Assembly (NCBI GenBank): GCA_002427475.1
Contig: DIRG01000069.1
Location: 1 to 6,593 of the forward strand
DNA length: 6,593 nt
Reading direction: 5' to 3'
Source: Mageeibacillus sp. UBA5442
GTDB taxonomy: Bacteria; Bacillota; Clostridia; Saccharofermentanales; DTU023
A model generated the notes under the pieces. That model saw nothing but the letters and a program-made list of their open reading frames with translations, did no database searches and was not told the origin of the DNA. The position numbers and the translations under genes are program-made. Shown here piece after piece: positions 1 through 5,975 of the stretch (positions within the stretch are counted from its first letter, which is position 1; every line of letters begins with the position of its first letter).

Positions 1-1338
1 GAAGCAGGTCCAGCTCCCACCCCTGCGCCCACCACAACCACAACCAAGCCCAAGCAGTCACCTCTGACAACGATAGCTCCTCCCACATCTAAGGAGGAAA
101 CAACAACTACCACTGTGACCGAAGAGACGAGCGAAACGAGCACCGGAACGACTAAACCATTGAATGCAGTCGATCACAAAGGCCGCAAATTGTCCGTCGT
201 TGAAATAGGAGAGGGAGATCTAACGATACCGAGTGGTTTTGAAGCAGATGAGAGAGTAATTAACGGAAATAAGTTAGCCGGATATTATTCGGAAGAGGAA
301 GGCTTGTTCCTTGCAAGTCTTAAAGGATCTAGTGGCAAAGCCGGCCTTTATTTCTACAACTCAAGCAACAAGAGCTTCATTCCTTATCTGCGCTTTACGT
401 TAGGCGAAGATCATTACCACGTGACTTGGCTTCCTGACGAGCAAATGCCGCACGGAACGGTCCGGACGGATGCAGAGATCCGGAGCGTGAGCCTACCGCT
501 TATTGAGTTTAATTCCGCTGAGTATATCTCCCTAGATGAATATATTCGTGTGTATCAAGAGCGACTAGTTGAAGCTGAGGGGAAGCTTGATAGTGGAAAC
601 TCAGGAAATTCGTCTTACACCGTAGGCACGATCGACACTGAAGTGGAAAGAAAGAATACCGGTATCTATCTGCTCGCATTGGAAGGTAAAGACAAAAAGC
701 TTGAAAGATTTTTTTATAGCCAGAGTTTGGATCAACTTTTGCACTACGATTTGCTTCTCGTGCCGGCCTTTGGCACTTTCTTGGATGATGATTTCGAGCA
801 ATTAGTCGGTGAGGATCTTGAGGAGCTTGTAGAGCAGACTGAAGCGACTACGGAAGCAAGTACGCAGACCAGCGAGACACAGCCCTCCATTGAGAGTGTC
901 GGCGGAATCGTTTTATTCGGCAGAACTTTTGAGCTGTGGCAGATCGCAGCAGTTGCAGGCGGAGTTTTACTGCTAATAATATTGATTGTCGTAATTGTTA
1001 TTGTCAGATCGCGACCTAGAGATCGCTCAGAGTATCCTTTCGCAAATGTCCAAAATGATTTCGATCACGATTTTGAAGATAATCAGAATCGGGATAATCA
1101 GATCGGGGATAGTCCTAGCGAAAGCAATTATTTAGACACTGAAAACTTCCGGCCGACCAGTTATACTTATCCTGAAGACTTCCCTGAGGTCAAAGATATT
1201 TCTGATATGGGGGCTGAAGAGAGACTGGAGTACAGTGAAGATGCTTTTGCGGAAGAGAACGACGTGAGAAGAGCAGACTTTGACACTCAGAGTTCAATTT
1301 GGTCCGATCAGAGAAATGAGGACGAGGAGGAGATCTAA
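1..1338 (+). CDS. Surface-anchored single-pass membrane protein with Thr/Pro-rich linkers (5' partial)
   Basis: I do not recognise the family. The reading frame is open from base 1, so the true start lies upstream. The GTG at 115 is not credible because coding continues before it and the AAGGAGG at 91-97 is 17 bases away. The visible 445 codons run in this order: a Pro/Thr-rich linker (codons 1-55); a globular region of about 200 residues with many aromatic and beta-prone stretches; a second Thr/Ser/Glu-rich linker (about codons 278-297); one hydrophobic helix (codons 315-335, all Ile/Val/Leu/Ala/Gly); and a tail of about 110 residues rich in Asp, Glu and Asn. The Arg-rich RSRPRDR right after the helix acts as a stop-transfer signal, so the N-terminal part should be outside and the acidic tail in the cytoplasm. 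The stop lies 5 bases before the GtrA-like gene, which suggests cotranscription. Function unknown; a surface sensor, adhesin or scaffold would fit the layout, but this is inference. Confidence 0.85.
   Translation, partial: EAGPAPTPAPTTTTTKPKQSPLTTIAPPTSKEETTTTTVTEETSETSTGTTKPLNAVDHKGRKLSVVEIGEGDLTIPSGFEADERVINGNKLAGYYSEEEGLFLASLKGSSGKAGLYFYNSSNKSFIPYLRFTLGEDHYHVTWLPDEQMPHGTVRTDAEIRSVSLPLIEFNSAEYISLDEYIRVYQERLVEAEGKLDSGNSGNSSYTVGTIDTEVERKNTGIYLLALEGKDKKLERFFYSQSLDQLLHYDLLLVPAFGTFLDDDFEQLVGEDLEELVEQTEATTEASTQTSETQPSIESVGGIVLFGRTFELWQIAAVAGGVLLLIILIVVIVIVRSRPRDRSEYPFANVQNDFDHDFEDNQNRDNQIGDSPSESNYLDTENFRPTSYTYPEDFPEVKDISDMGAEERLEYSEDAFAEENDVRRADFDTQSSIWSDQRNEDEEEI
1323..1332 (+). promoter_or_regulatory. 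Ribosome binding site for the GtrA-like gene
   Basis: The purine run CGAGGAGGAG lies inside the last codons of the upstream gene, which encode its Asp/Glu end. It stands 11 bases before the GTG at 1344. It supports this non-ATG start, which has no better alternative nearby, and implies that the stop of gene 1 and the start of gene 2 are translationally close or coupled. Confidence 0.65.
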
Positions 1339-1343
1339 AATTT

Positions 1344-1829
1344 GTGCTGAAGAGAGCCTGGGCTCGCTTTGCTGAGCTTTTCTTAAATACACAATTCTTG
1401 CGCTATACCATATCCGGTGGAATAGTGACGCTCGTGGACATGGGTATCTTTTACCTATTGAGTAATATCTTTGGTTTATCTAAATGGTATTTCTCCTTGC
1501 TCCCGTCCATTGTGCTGTCCATCTTGGTAGCCTATTTGCTTAACCGCCTCTGGGTCTTTAAGTCTAAACAACCCGTTGTGAGCGAAATTTTTCGATTTTG
1601 TGCCGGACGTTTAGTGGTTTCGCTAGTTTTTCAATATGCCGGTTTTTATTTGTTTTATGACGTGCTAGGATTTAAAGCTGAGATAATTCCAAACTTACCT
1701 TGGGCAAAGGCTATAGCCCTATTGTTTGTAATTGTCGGTAACTATCTTGTGGGTAAGTTTTTCGTCTTTGCCGATTGCGGGGTTAGTGATAGTGATACTG
1801 CCGTGAATATCGACGAAGAAAAACAATAA
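1344..1829 (+). CDS. GtrA-family membrane protein
   Basis: This 161-residue protein matches the small GtrA family (GtrA-like, PF04138) in length and layout. There are four hydrophobic helices at about residues 19-40, 50-70, 88-108 and 121-142. Two family hallmarks are visible: an LNRLWVFK segment at the end of helix 2 (residues 66-73) and the related GNYLVGKFFVF at the end of helix 4 (132-142). The N-terminal FLRYTISGG (18-26) is also typical. Known members are thought to move or present polyprenyl-phosphate-linked sugars across the membrane for modification of O-antigen, teichoic acid or arabinogalactan. No glycosyltransferase partner is present in this window, so the substrate cannot be named. 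The start is GTG, supported by a purine-rich site inside the upstream gene. A short acidic C-terminal tail (about residues 144-161) follows the last helix. Family assignment is confident; the role is inference. Confidence 0.9.
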   Translation: MLKRAWARFAELFLNTQFLRYTISGGIVTLVDMGIFYLLSNIFGLSKWYFSLLPSIVLSILVAYLLNRLWVFKSKQPVVSEIFRFCAGRLVVSLVFQYAGFYLFYDVLGFKAEIIPNLPWAKAIALLFVIVGNYLVGKFFVFADCGVSDSDTAVNIDEEKQ

Positions 1830-1834
1830 TTATT

Positions 1835-1838
1835 AGGA
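1835..1838 (+). promoter_or_regulatory. Weak ribosome binding site for folC
   Basis: AGGA stands 12 bases before the ATG at 1851, within a 21-base AT-rich gap. It is the only Shine-Dalgarno-like string there; spacing and strength are poor, so efficient translation may depend on readthrough of ribosomes from the gene before it. Confidence 0.35.
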
Positions 1839-1850
1839 CTTAGATAATTC

Positions 1851-3239
1851 ATGAAGCATGATGCAGCTTTGCAATATCTTGCAGAAACCAGAGATTTCAG
1901 TTCAGACCAGACCTTAGGTCGTATCAGAGAATTAAGCCGTCGCTTGGGTGATCCTTGGCGCGACTTGAAGGTGTTTCATATCGCTGGAACAAACGGCAAA
2001 GGATCTATTAGCAGTTACTTGACGCATATTCTCTGTGCAGCCGGATATAGGGTTGGTTGGTACACTTCTCCTTATTTGGAGCGCTTCAACGAGCGCATCA
2101 GAGTTCTTCAAGGTTTTGATGATCTGCAAAAATATGATCAAGACAACCGCCTCGGTGAGATCGATGACGATTCCATCGAGCGTATCATGACGCGGGTGTC
2201 TCGCGCCGCTGACTCGATGAAAGAAGACGGAATCATGGATCTTCCTTCCGAGTTCGATCTAATCACAATGATGGCTTTCTTATACTTTAGAGAAAAAGAA
2301 TGCGAATATGTGGTTCTAGAAGCCGGTATTGGTGGGCGACTAGACTCAACAAACGTCATCGAAAAGCCCCTTGCCGGCATCATTGCTTCACTCGGTTATG
2401 ACCATTTGGAGCGTCTGGGCGACAATATGAAAAGCATTATGTATGAGAAATCCGGCATCGTAAAGCCCGGTACATCCGTGTACGCATATGACCCTGTAGC
2501 CGCCATGATTTCAGGAGACGACGCCGCCATTGCAAAAAGCACTCTCGAGGAACGTTGTCTGCAGCTTGATGTGCCTTTGACCTGGATCGGCCGGAATCAA
2601 TTTGATCTATTGAGCTACACTCGGAGCGGGCAGAGCTTTCGTGCGCATGCGAATGGCGAGACTTATACAACGAAACTATTAGGAGTTTATCAGCCGATTA
2701 ACGCTCTTTTGGCAGCAGCAGCGGCTGAAGATTATGTTAGTCCGGATGCTGTAGTGCGGGGCATAGCGGCTACTGTCTGGCCGGGACGATTGGAAATTTT
2801 ATCGCAATCTCCTTTTGTTTTATTAGATGGGGCCCATAACGAGCAAGGTTGCCGTGCGCTAGTAGAATCTTTAGCTCGTCTGACGGAAGATTCGTCTGTT
2901 GTTTTTCTCACAGGAATGATGCAGGATAAGGATTACAAGGAAATGCTGAAGATCGTGCTGAGTGCAAAGCAGTACGAGAGCGCAGCAGTAATTTTTACTC
3001 AGGTTCCTGATGAGCGGAGTGCTAGTGCTGAGAGCTTGCTCGAGGCCGCCGGAGATGCTTTGGCGTCCGAGCCGGAACAATTGGAAATGCATGCGATGTC
3101 CGACTATAATAAAGCTCTGCGCAAAGCCTTGTCTCTGGCTCAGTCAAAAGGAGCAATACTTTGTGTTTTCGGCTCGCTTTACCTTGCAGGAGCAATTCGC
3201 ATAAGCATGCGAGAGCTGCAAGACGAAGCCTGCGATTAA
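1851..3239 (+). CDS. folC: Folylpolyglutamate synthase / dihydrofolate synthase (FolC)
   Basis: A cytoplasmic ATP-dependent ligase of the Mur-ligase superfamily that adds glutamate to folates, and in many bacteria also joins dihydropteroate to glutamate. At 462 residues it is slightly longer than most bacterial FolC. Visible motifs in order: P-loop IAGTNGKGS (44-52); SPYLERFNERIRV (73-85); EAGIGGRLDSTNVI (157-170); GYDHLERLG (182-190); EKSGIVKPG (199-207), whose Lys200 is at the position of the carbamylated lysine of the family; GVYQPINA (278-285), with Tyr where many homologues have His; WPGRLE (310-315), and LLDGAHN (324-330), which starts the C-terminal glutamate-binding domain. About 16 residues (86-101) after the FNERIRV motif look like an insertion relative to common homologues. 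Whether it has both synthase activities cannot be told by eye; folP/folK neighbours are not in view. The ATG is preceded by only a weak ribosome site. It is likely cotranscribed with its neighbours. Confidence 0.95.
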   Translation: MKHDAALQYLAETRDFSSDQTLGRIRELSRRLGDPWRDLKVFHIAGTNGKGSISSYLTHILCAAGYRVGWYTSPYLERFNERIRVLQGFDDLQKYDQDNRLGEIDDDSIERIMTRVSRAADSMKEDGIMDLPSEFDLITMMAFLYFREKECEYVVLEAGIGGRLDSTNVIEKPLAGIIASLGYDHLERLGDNMKSIMYEKSGIVKPGTSVYAYDPVAAMISGDDAAIAKSTLEERCLQLDVPLTWIGRNQFDLLSYTRSGQSFRAHANGETYTTKLLGVYQPINALLAAAAAEDYVSPDAVVRGIAATVWPGRLEILSQSPFVLLDGAHNEQGCRALVESLARLTEDSSVVFLTGMMQDKDYKEMLKIVLSAKQYESAAVIFTQVPDERSASAESLLEAAGDALASEPEQLEMHAMSDYNKALRKALSLAQSKGAILCVFGSLYLAGAIRISMRELQDEACD

Positions 3240-3261
3240 GCTTAGATTAAACAAAACCTTT

Positions 3262-3266
3262 GGAGG
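3262..3266 (+). promoter_or_regulatory. Ribosome binding site for the TPR-like gene
   Basis: GGAGG stands 5 bases before the ATG at 3272, in the 32-base gap after folC. It is the clearest Shine-Dalgarno site located in a gap rather than in coding sequence, and it fixes the start of the downstream gene. Confidence 0.8.
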
Positions 3267-3271
3267 TATAA

Positions 3272-4078
3272 ATGGCACAGCCACAAGACAGAAAACTTTC
3301 TTCAAATTTCAAGTGGCAAGCTATCTTAGATAAGATAAAAGCTTTGGATGAAGCTCCGATTAATGTATTTTCTTCTCAACGTGAAGCAGATCGTGCTTTA
3401 TCCATTTATAACCGAGCTATCGAGCATATTCATACAGATAACGAAGACATCGCCATGATAGCTTTGGAAAAAGTGGTGGCAACATATCCCTTATTTACTG
3501 AAGCAGCTCTACTTTATGGACTTTGTCTTGCTGAAGCGCGCAAATATAAGGAGGCCGAACTTCAATTCGAGAAGGCCTTACTTTCGGATCCCGATCGCGA
3601 ACAAGAAGAAGTTTTAGAACATCTCTTGGCGCAAGCTCGCTTATGCAAAGAACGCTCAGAGGAATTCGAACGTTCACGTCGTAGAAACGAAAAGAAACTT
3701 TTACCAATCAGAGCAAATTTAGCACAAGCAGGTATCTTGGAACGTGCTGCAGGATCAATAGACGGCGATGATGTGCGCATGGCTAGCGCGAAAGAGCGTG
3801 ATGAACTCATGCGGCAGATTAATAGGGGAGAGAGCAGCTCTTCCATAGCGCCGGAACGCAGGGACGGTTCTGGGATAATACAAATAATCAGTATTGTCGT
3901 AATTGTTGCCGTGCTTGTATTTTCTTTACTTTACTTTCTTATTGTGCCGGCAGTTTCACGTGCCAAGGAACGTGACGCACGGCTGGATTGGCTTGAAGAG
4001 CAAATTGAAGAAAGGGCGGGAAGCGATGATGCATTTCAGGGAATCTGGGAGGATTACCTGGAAAATTTTCCCGACTAA
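3272..4078 (+). CDS. TPR-like protein with one membrane helix
   Basis: A 268-residue protein of unassigned function. Residues 37-110 form helix pairs with tetratricopeptide-like spacing: A61-x(6)-V68 leads into YP (72-73), then LLYGLCLAEARKYKEAELQF (80-99) and KALLSDP (101-107), which is a good single TPR core. A charged, probably helical stretch follows (108-142, rich in Glu, Lys and Arg), then a Ser/Arg linker. A membrane helix at about 202-225 ends in FLIVPA, and a short charged, probably coiled-coil tail (229-268) closes the protein. There is no signal peptide. The Arg-rich flank before the helix suggests that the TPR part is cytoplasmic and the tail is outside. Clostridia carry many proteins with this layout of TPR, helix, VPA and coiled coil, generally uncharacterised. 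TPR units bind other proteins, so a scaffold or assembly role is plausible. The gene ends 6 bases before the asparagine-synthetase-like gene, suggesting linked expression. Confidence 0.85.
   Translation: MAQPQDRKLSSNFKWQAILDKIKALDEAPINVFSSQREADRALSIYNRAIEHIHTDNEDIAMIALEKVVATYPLFTEAALLYGLCLAEARKYKEAELQFEKALLSDPDREQEEVLEHLLAQARLCKERSEEFERSRRRNEKKLLPIRANLAQAGILERAAGSIDGDDVRMASAKERDELMRQINRGESSSSIAPERRDGSGIIQIISIVVIVAVLVFSLLYFLIVPAVSRAKERDARLDWLEEQIEERAGSDDAFQGIWEDYLENFPD
4060..4071. repeat. Perfect 12-base palindrome before the asparagine-synthetase-like start
   Basis: GGAAAATTTTCC is an exact palindrome in the last codons of the TPR-like gene, 13 bases before the next ATG. It could be a chance product of the codons, a protein-binding site, or an element affecting translation initiation. 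It is too short and loopless to form a stable RNA hairpin by itself. Confidence 0.4.
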
Positions 4079-4084
4079 TAATTT

Positions 4085-5914
4085 ATGGCGGATTATTTCG
4101 GACTTCTTGGTGATTACAGTGAGATCAGCGAAGTAGGATTAAAGCGAATGGCTGCCAAAGCCGTAGGCACCGGTGAGCCTAGGCTTAAGGTCCACGGCGA
4201 AGAACAAGCTTTTTTCTGCGCTATCAATCATGGGAAAACTGACGCCGTGCAATTCTATAAAGATCCCCTCGAACGCTACACTGTCATGTTTTATGGTTTT
4301 GTTTCAGCCTCCGACCTCTTGGAGGCTGAATTGCGTTCTCAAGGAGTGAAGCCCGAGAAAGAGCTTCTGCCGTTGATACTTCAGGCTTACAAAATCTGTA
4401 CAGGAGATTTTGTTGACCTTTTACACGGAAACTTTTCTTTGCTAATAAGTGACAGTCTCACCCAGAGTGTTTTCTTAGCCAAAGATCATTTCGGTACTTG
4501 TCCGCTTTATTATACAGAGCCTATGCGCAAGTGTGTGCGTTTTTTCTCCAGTAATATTTCGATAATAGCGGAGCATCCTGATTTTGAAAAAGAATTCAAT
4601 CCCGAGCCATTACTTTTCTACCTAAGCTTGGAGTATAATCCACATTCCGAGAGTTTCTGGCGCAATGTTTATTCTGTTCCTGCCGGATCTTGGGTCTTGA
4701 TCACGGAAGAAGATATTAAGATAGATCGTTATTTCACGCCTTCATTTGCACCGGATGAGCGCTCGCTCTCTGAGCATGTTGACGAGATCTTTGAAAGTGT
4801 CAAAGAGTCAGTCCACAACTACAGCAATGTTGAAAGCCTCGGTGCCTACTTGTCAGCCGGTGTGGATTCGTCTTTTGTCACAGTTCTGGGTCAGCCTTCC
4901 GAAGCTTTTTCGCTAGGCTTTTTAGGTTTCGACGGCATTTTTCAGGAAAATTCGCGTGCCTCTGAACTTGCTGCGCAGCACGACTTGAACTTCCACTCTG
5001 TCGAGGTCAGTGGAGCTGACTATGTCTCCTCTCTTTTGAAGGTCCAGAGCTACCTTGATCAGCCCAACTGTAATTTCTCTACAATTTCTCTAGACTTGTT
5101 GGGGGAGTTTGTTGATGAGCGAGTTTCTTATATCCTAACGGGAGATGGAGCGGATGAGTTTTTTGGCGGTTATGACCCGTATATAAAATCTAAGCGCTAT
5201 CGTACTTACGAAAAGTATCTGCCTAAATCTCTGCGCTCTTTTATTGCTTCGCGGATTTCAACAGATGTGAAGCTATATTCGCGAAGCGCTAACATTAAGC
5301 GCTGTGGCATGGAAGTGGCCGAATACTTCTTCGGTAGCAGTATGACAGGACATCCGGAGCAAGTTGGAAAGGTCTTAAAACCTGAATACTTGCCTTCTGT
5401 AGGTGTCGAGGAGTTTTTTGCACCGTTCTATCGAGATATTGCTGATGAAGATGAACTTAGCCAGAAGATGCTCTTTGATATAAACTTTACTTTATTGGGC
5501 GATATGTCTATAAAGGAAGAGAGAATGGCAAATGCTCATAACTTGCAATTGCGCGCTCCGCTCTTGAATAGATCGATTTTCGATGTTGCCCGTAGCATAC
5601 CGGCTGAAATGCGTACTTCAGCGGTAGAGAGTAAAGTGCCGTTCCGAAGAGCTGCCTCCCGCGTTTTGGGCCGCAAATGGTCCGAACAGAAAAAGCTTGG
5701 TTTTGTTGCTCCTTTCCGTTATTATCTGAAAGATCGCAACTTAGCTCAAGATCTCTATGACATCTTGAAAGATCCTCTCACTGAGCGCTTCTTTCAACGC
5801 GAGATTATTGATCTTTACCTGACGGAGCATTTGCAGGGAAGCAGAGCTCGCCATAAGGAGCTATTCGCAGTTATTAGCTTTGTTCTATGGTATAAAGATA
5901 AGTTTATAGACTAA
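4085..5914 (+). CDS. Asparagine-synthetase-like protein with inactivated glutaminase domain
   Basis: A 609-residue homologue of glutamine-dependent asparagine synthetase (AsnB family). The family has an N-terminal Ntn glutaminase domain and a C-terminal ATP-binding synthetase domain. The start aligns directly: MADYFGLLG matches the usual MCGIAGLLG with the same spacing, so Ala2 replaces the nucleophile Cys2. An in-frame TAA at 4079-4081 rules out a longer start. The loop that is usually NGEIYN reads FYGFVSAS (69-76). The end of the domain is recognisable (LHGNFSLLISD 113-123, KDHFGTCPLYY 133-143). The synthetase half is well kept: PP-loop SAGVDSS (257-263), TGDGADEFFGGY (352-363), KEERMANAHNLQLRAPLLN (near 480-500) and a KLGF near the C-terminus. 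Expected chemistry is adenylation of a carboxylate followed by attack of an amine, but glutamine hydrolysis should be lost, as in ammonia-only mutants and in beta-lactam synthetase relatives. There is no clear Shine-Dalgarno; the start is 6 bases after the TPR-like gene, so translational coupling is likely. The true substrate is unknown. Confidence 0.9.
   Translation: MADYFGLLGDYSEISEVGLKRMAAKAVGTGEPRLKVHGEEQAFFCAINHGKTDAVQFYKDPLERYTVMFYGFVSASDLLEAELRSQGVKPEKELLPLILQAYKICTGDFVDLLHGNFSLLISDSLTQSVFLAKDHFGTCPLYYTEPMRKCVRFFSSNISIIAEHPDFEKEFNPEPLLFYLSLEYNPHSESFWRNVYSVPAGSWVLITEEDIKIDRYFTPSFAPDERSLSEHVDEIFESVKESVHNYSNVESLGAYLSAGVDSSFVTVLGQPSEAFSLGFLGFDGIFQENSRASELAAQHDLNFHSVEVSGADYVSSLLKVQSYLDQPNCNFSTISLDLLGEFVDERVSYILTGDGADEFFGGYDPYIKSKRYRTYEKYLPKSLRSFIASRISTDVKLYSRSANIKRCGMEVAEYFFGSSMTGHPEQVGKVLKPEYLPSVGVEEFFAPFYRDIADEDELSQKMLFDINFTLLGDMSIKEERMANAHNLQLRAPLLNRSIFDVARSIPAEMRTSAVESKVPFRRAASRVLGRKWSEQKKLGFVAPFRYYLKDRNLAQDLYDILKDPLTERFFQREIIDLYLTEHLQGSRARHKELFAVISFVLWYKDKFID
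4303..4330. repeat. Perfect 10-base inverted repeat inside the asparagine-synthetase-like gene
   Basis: TTCAGCCTCC (4303-4312) is followed, after the 8-base loop GACCTCTT, by its exact reverse complement GGAGGCTGAA (4321-4330). The mRNA could form a firm hairpin at codons 73-82. No U-run follows, so it does not look like an ordinary intrinsic terminator. Confidence 0.6.
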
Positions 5915-5975
5915 ACTTGACGAGTGATTACTTGATTTGAGGTTTTTAAATTACAATCAAAAGGATTGACAATTT
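5915..5975 (+). other. 61-base gap before the carboxypeptidase gene
   Basis: This AT-rich stretch is the longest gap in the window. A weak stem (AAGTTTA 5900-5906 with TAAACTT 5912-5918) straddles the preceding stop codon, and TTGATT (5932-5937) is the complement of AATCAA (5955-5960). Neither is GC-rich or followed directly by a U-run, so no terminator can be called. TACAAT at 5952-5957 resembles a -10 box but has no good -35 at the right distance. The downstream gene may be read from the same transcript or from a weak local promoter. Confidence 0.45.
5961..5965 (+). promoter_or_regulatory. Ribosome binding site for the carboxypeptidase gene
   Basis: AAGGA stands 10 bases before the ATG at 5976. 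It supports that start, which also gives a complete signal peptide. Confidence 0.6.

Noticed and set aside
91..117. AAGGAGG followed by GTG at 115 as the start of the first gene
   Set aside because: The spacing is 17 bases, too long, and the same frame is open to the left edge with the same Thr/Pro-rich composition, so the gene starts upstream.
709..715. Run of seven T in the first gene as a slippage site
   Set aside because: The frame continues normally on both sides and no alternative product is evident.
601..3846. Open frames on the minus strand opposite genes 1, 3 and 4
   Set aside because: They have no ribosome sites or recognisable domains and lie fully opposite well-supported genes; they are shadows.
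5138..5173. TGDGADEFFGGY and SAGVDSS as signs of a degenerate synthetase site
   Set aside because: Asp for Glu, and small residues in place of the first Gly of the PP-loop, occur widely in bacterial AsnB-like proteins, so the synthetase half appears functional.
5246..5287. Inverted repeat GCTTCGCG / CGCGAAGC in the asparagine-synthetase-like gene
   Set aside because: The 8-base arms are separated by 26 bases in coding sequence; weak and likely chance.
5900..5918. AT-rich 7-base stem over the stop of the asparagine-synthetase-like gene as a terminator
   Set aside because: It has only one G-C pair and no U-run immediately after it.
5917..5957. TTGACG (5917-5922) and TACAAT (5952-5957) as a promoter pair
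   Set aside because: The spacer is 29 bases, far from 17, and there is no extended -10 TG.
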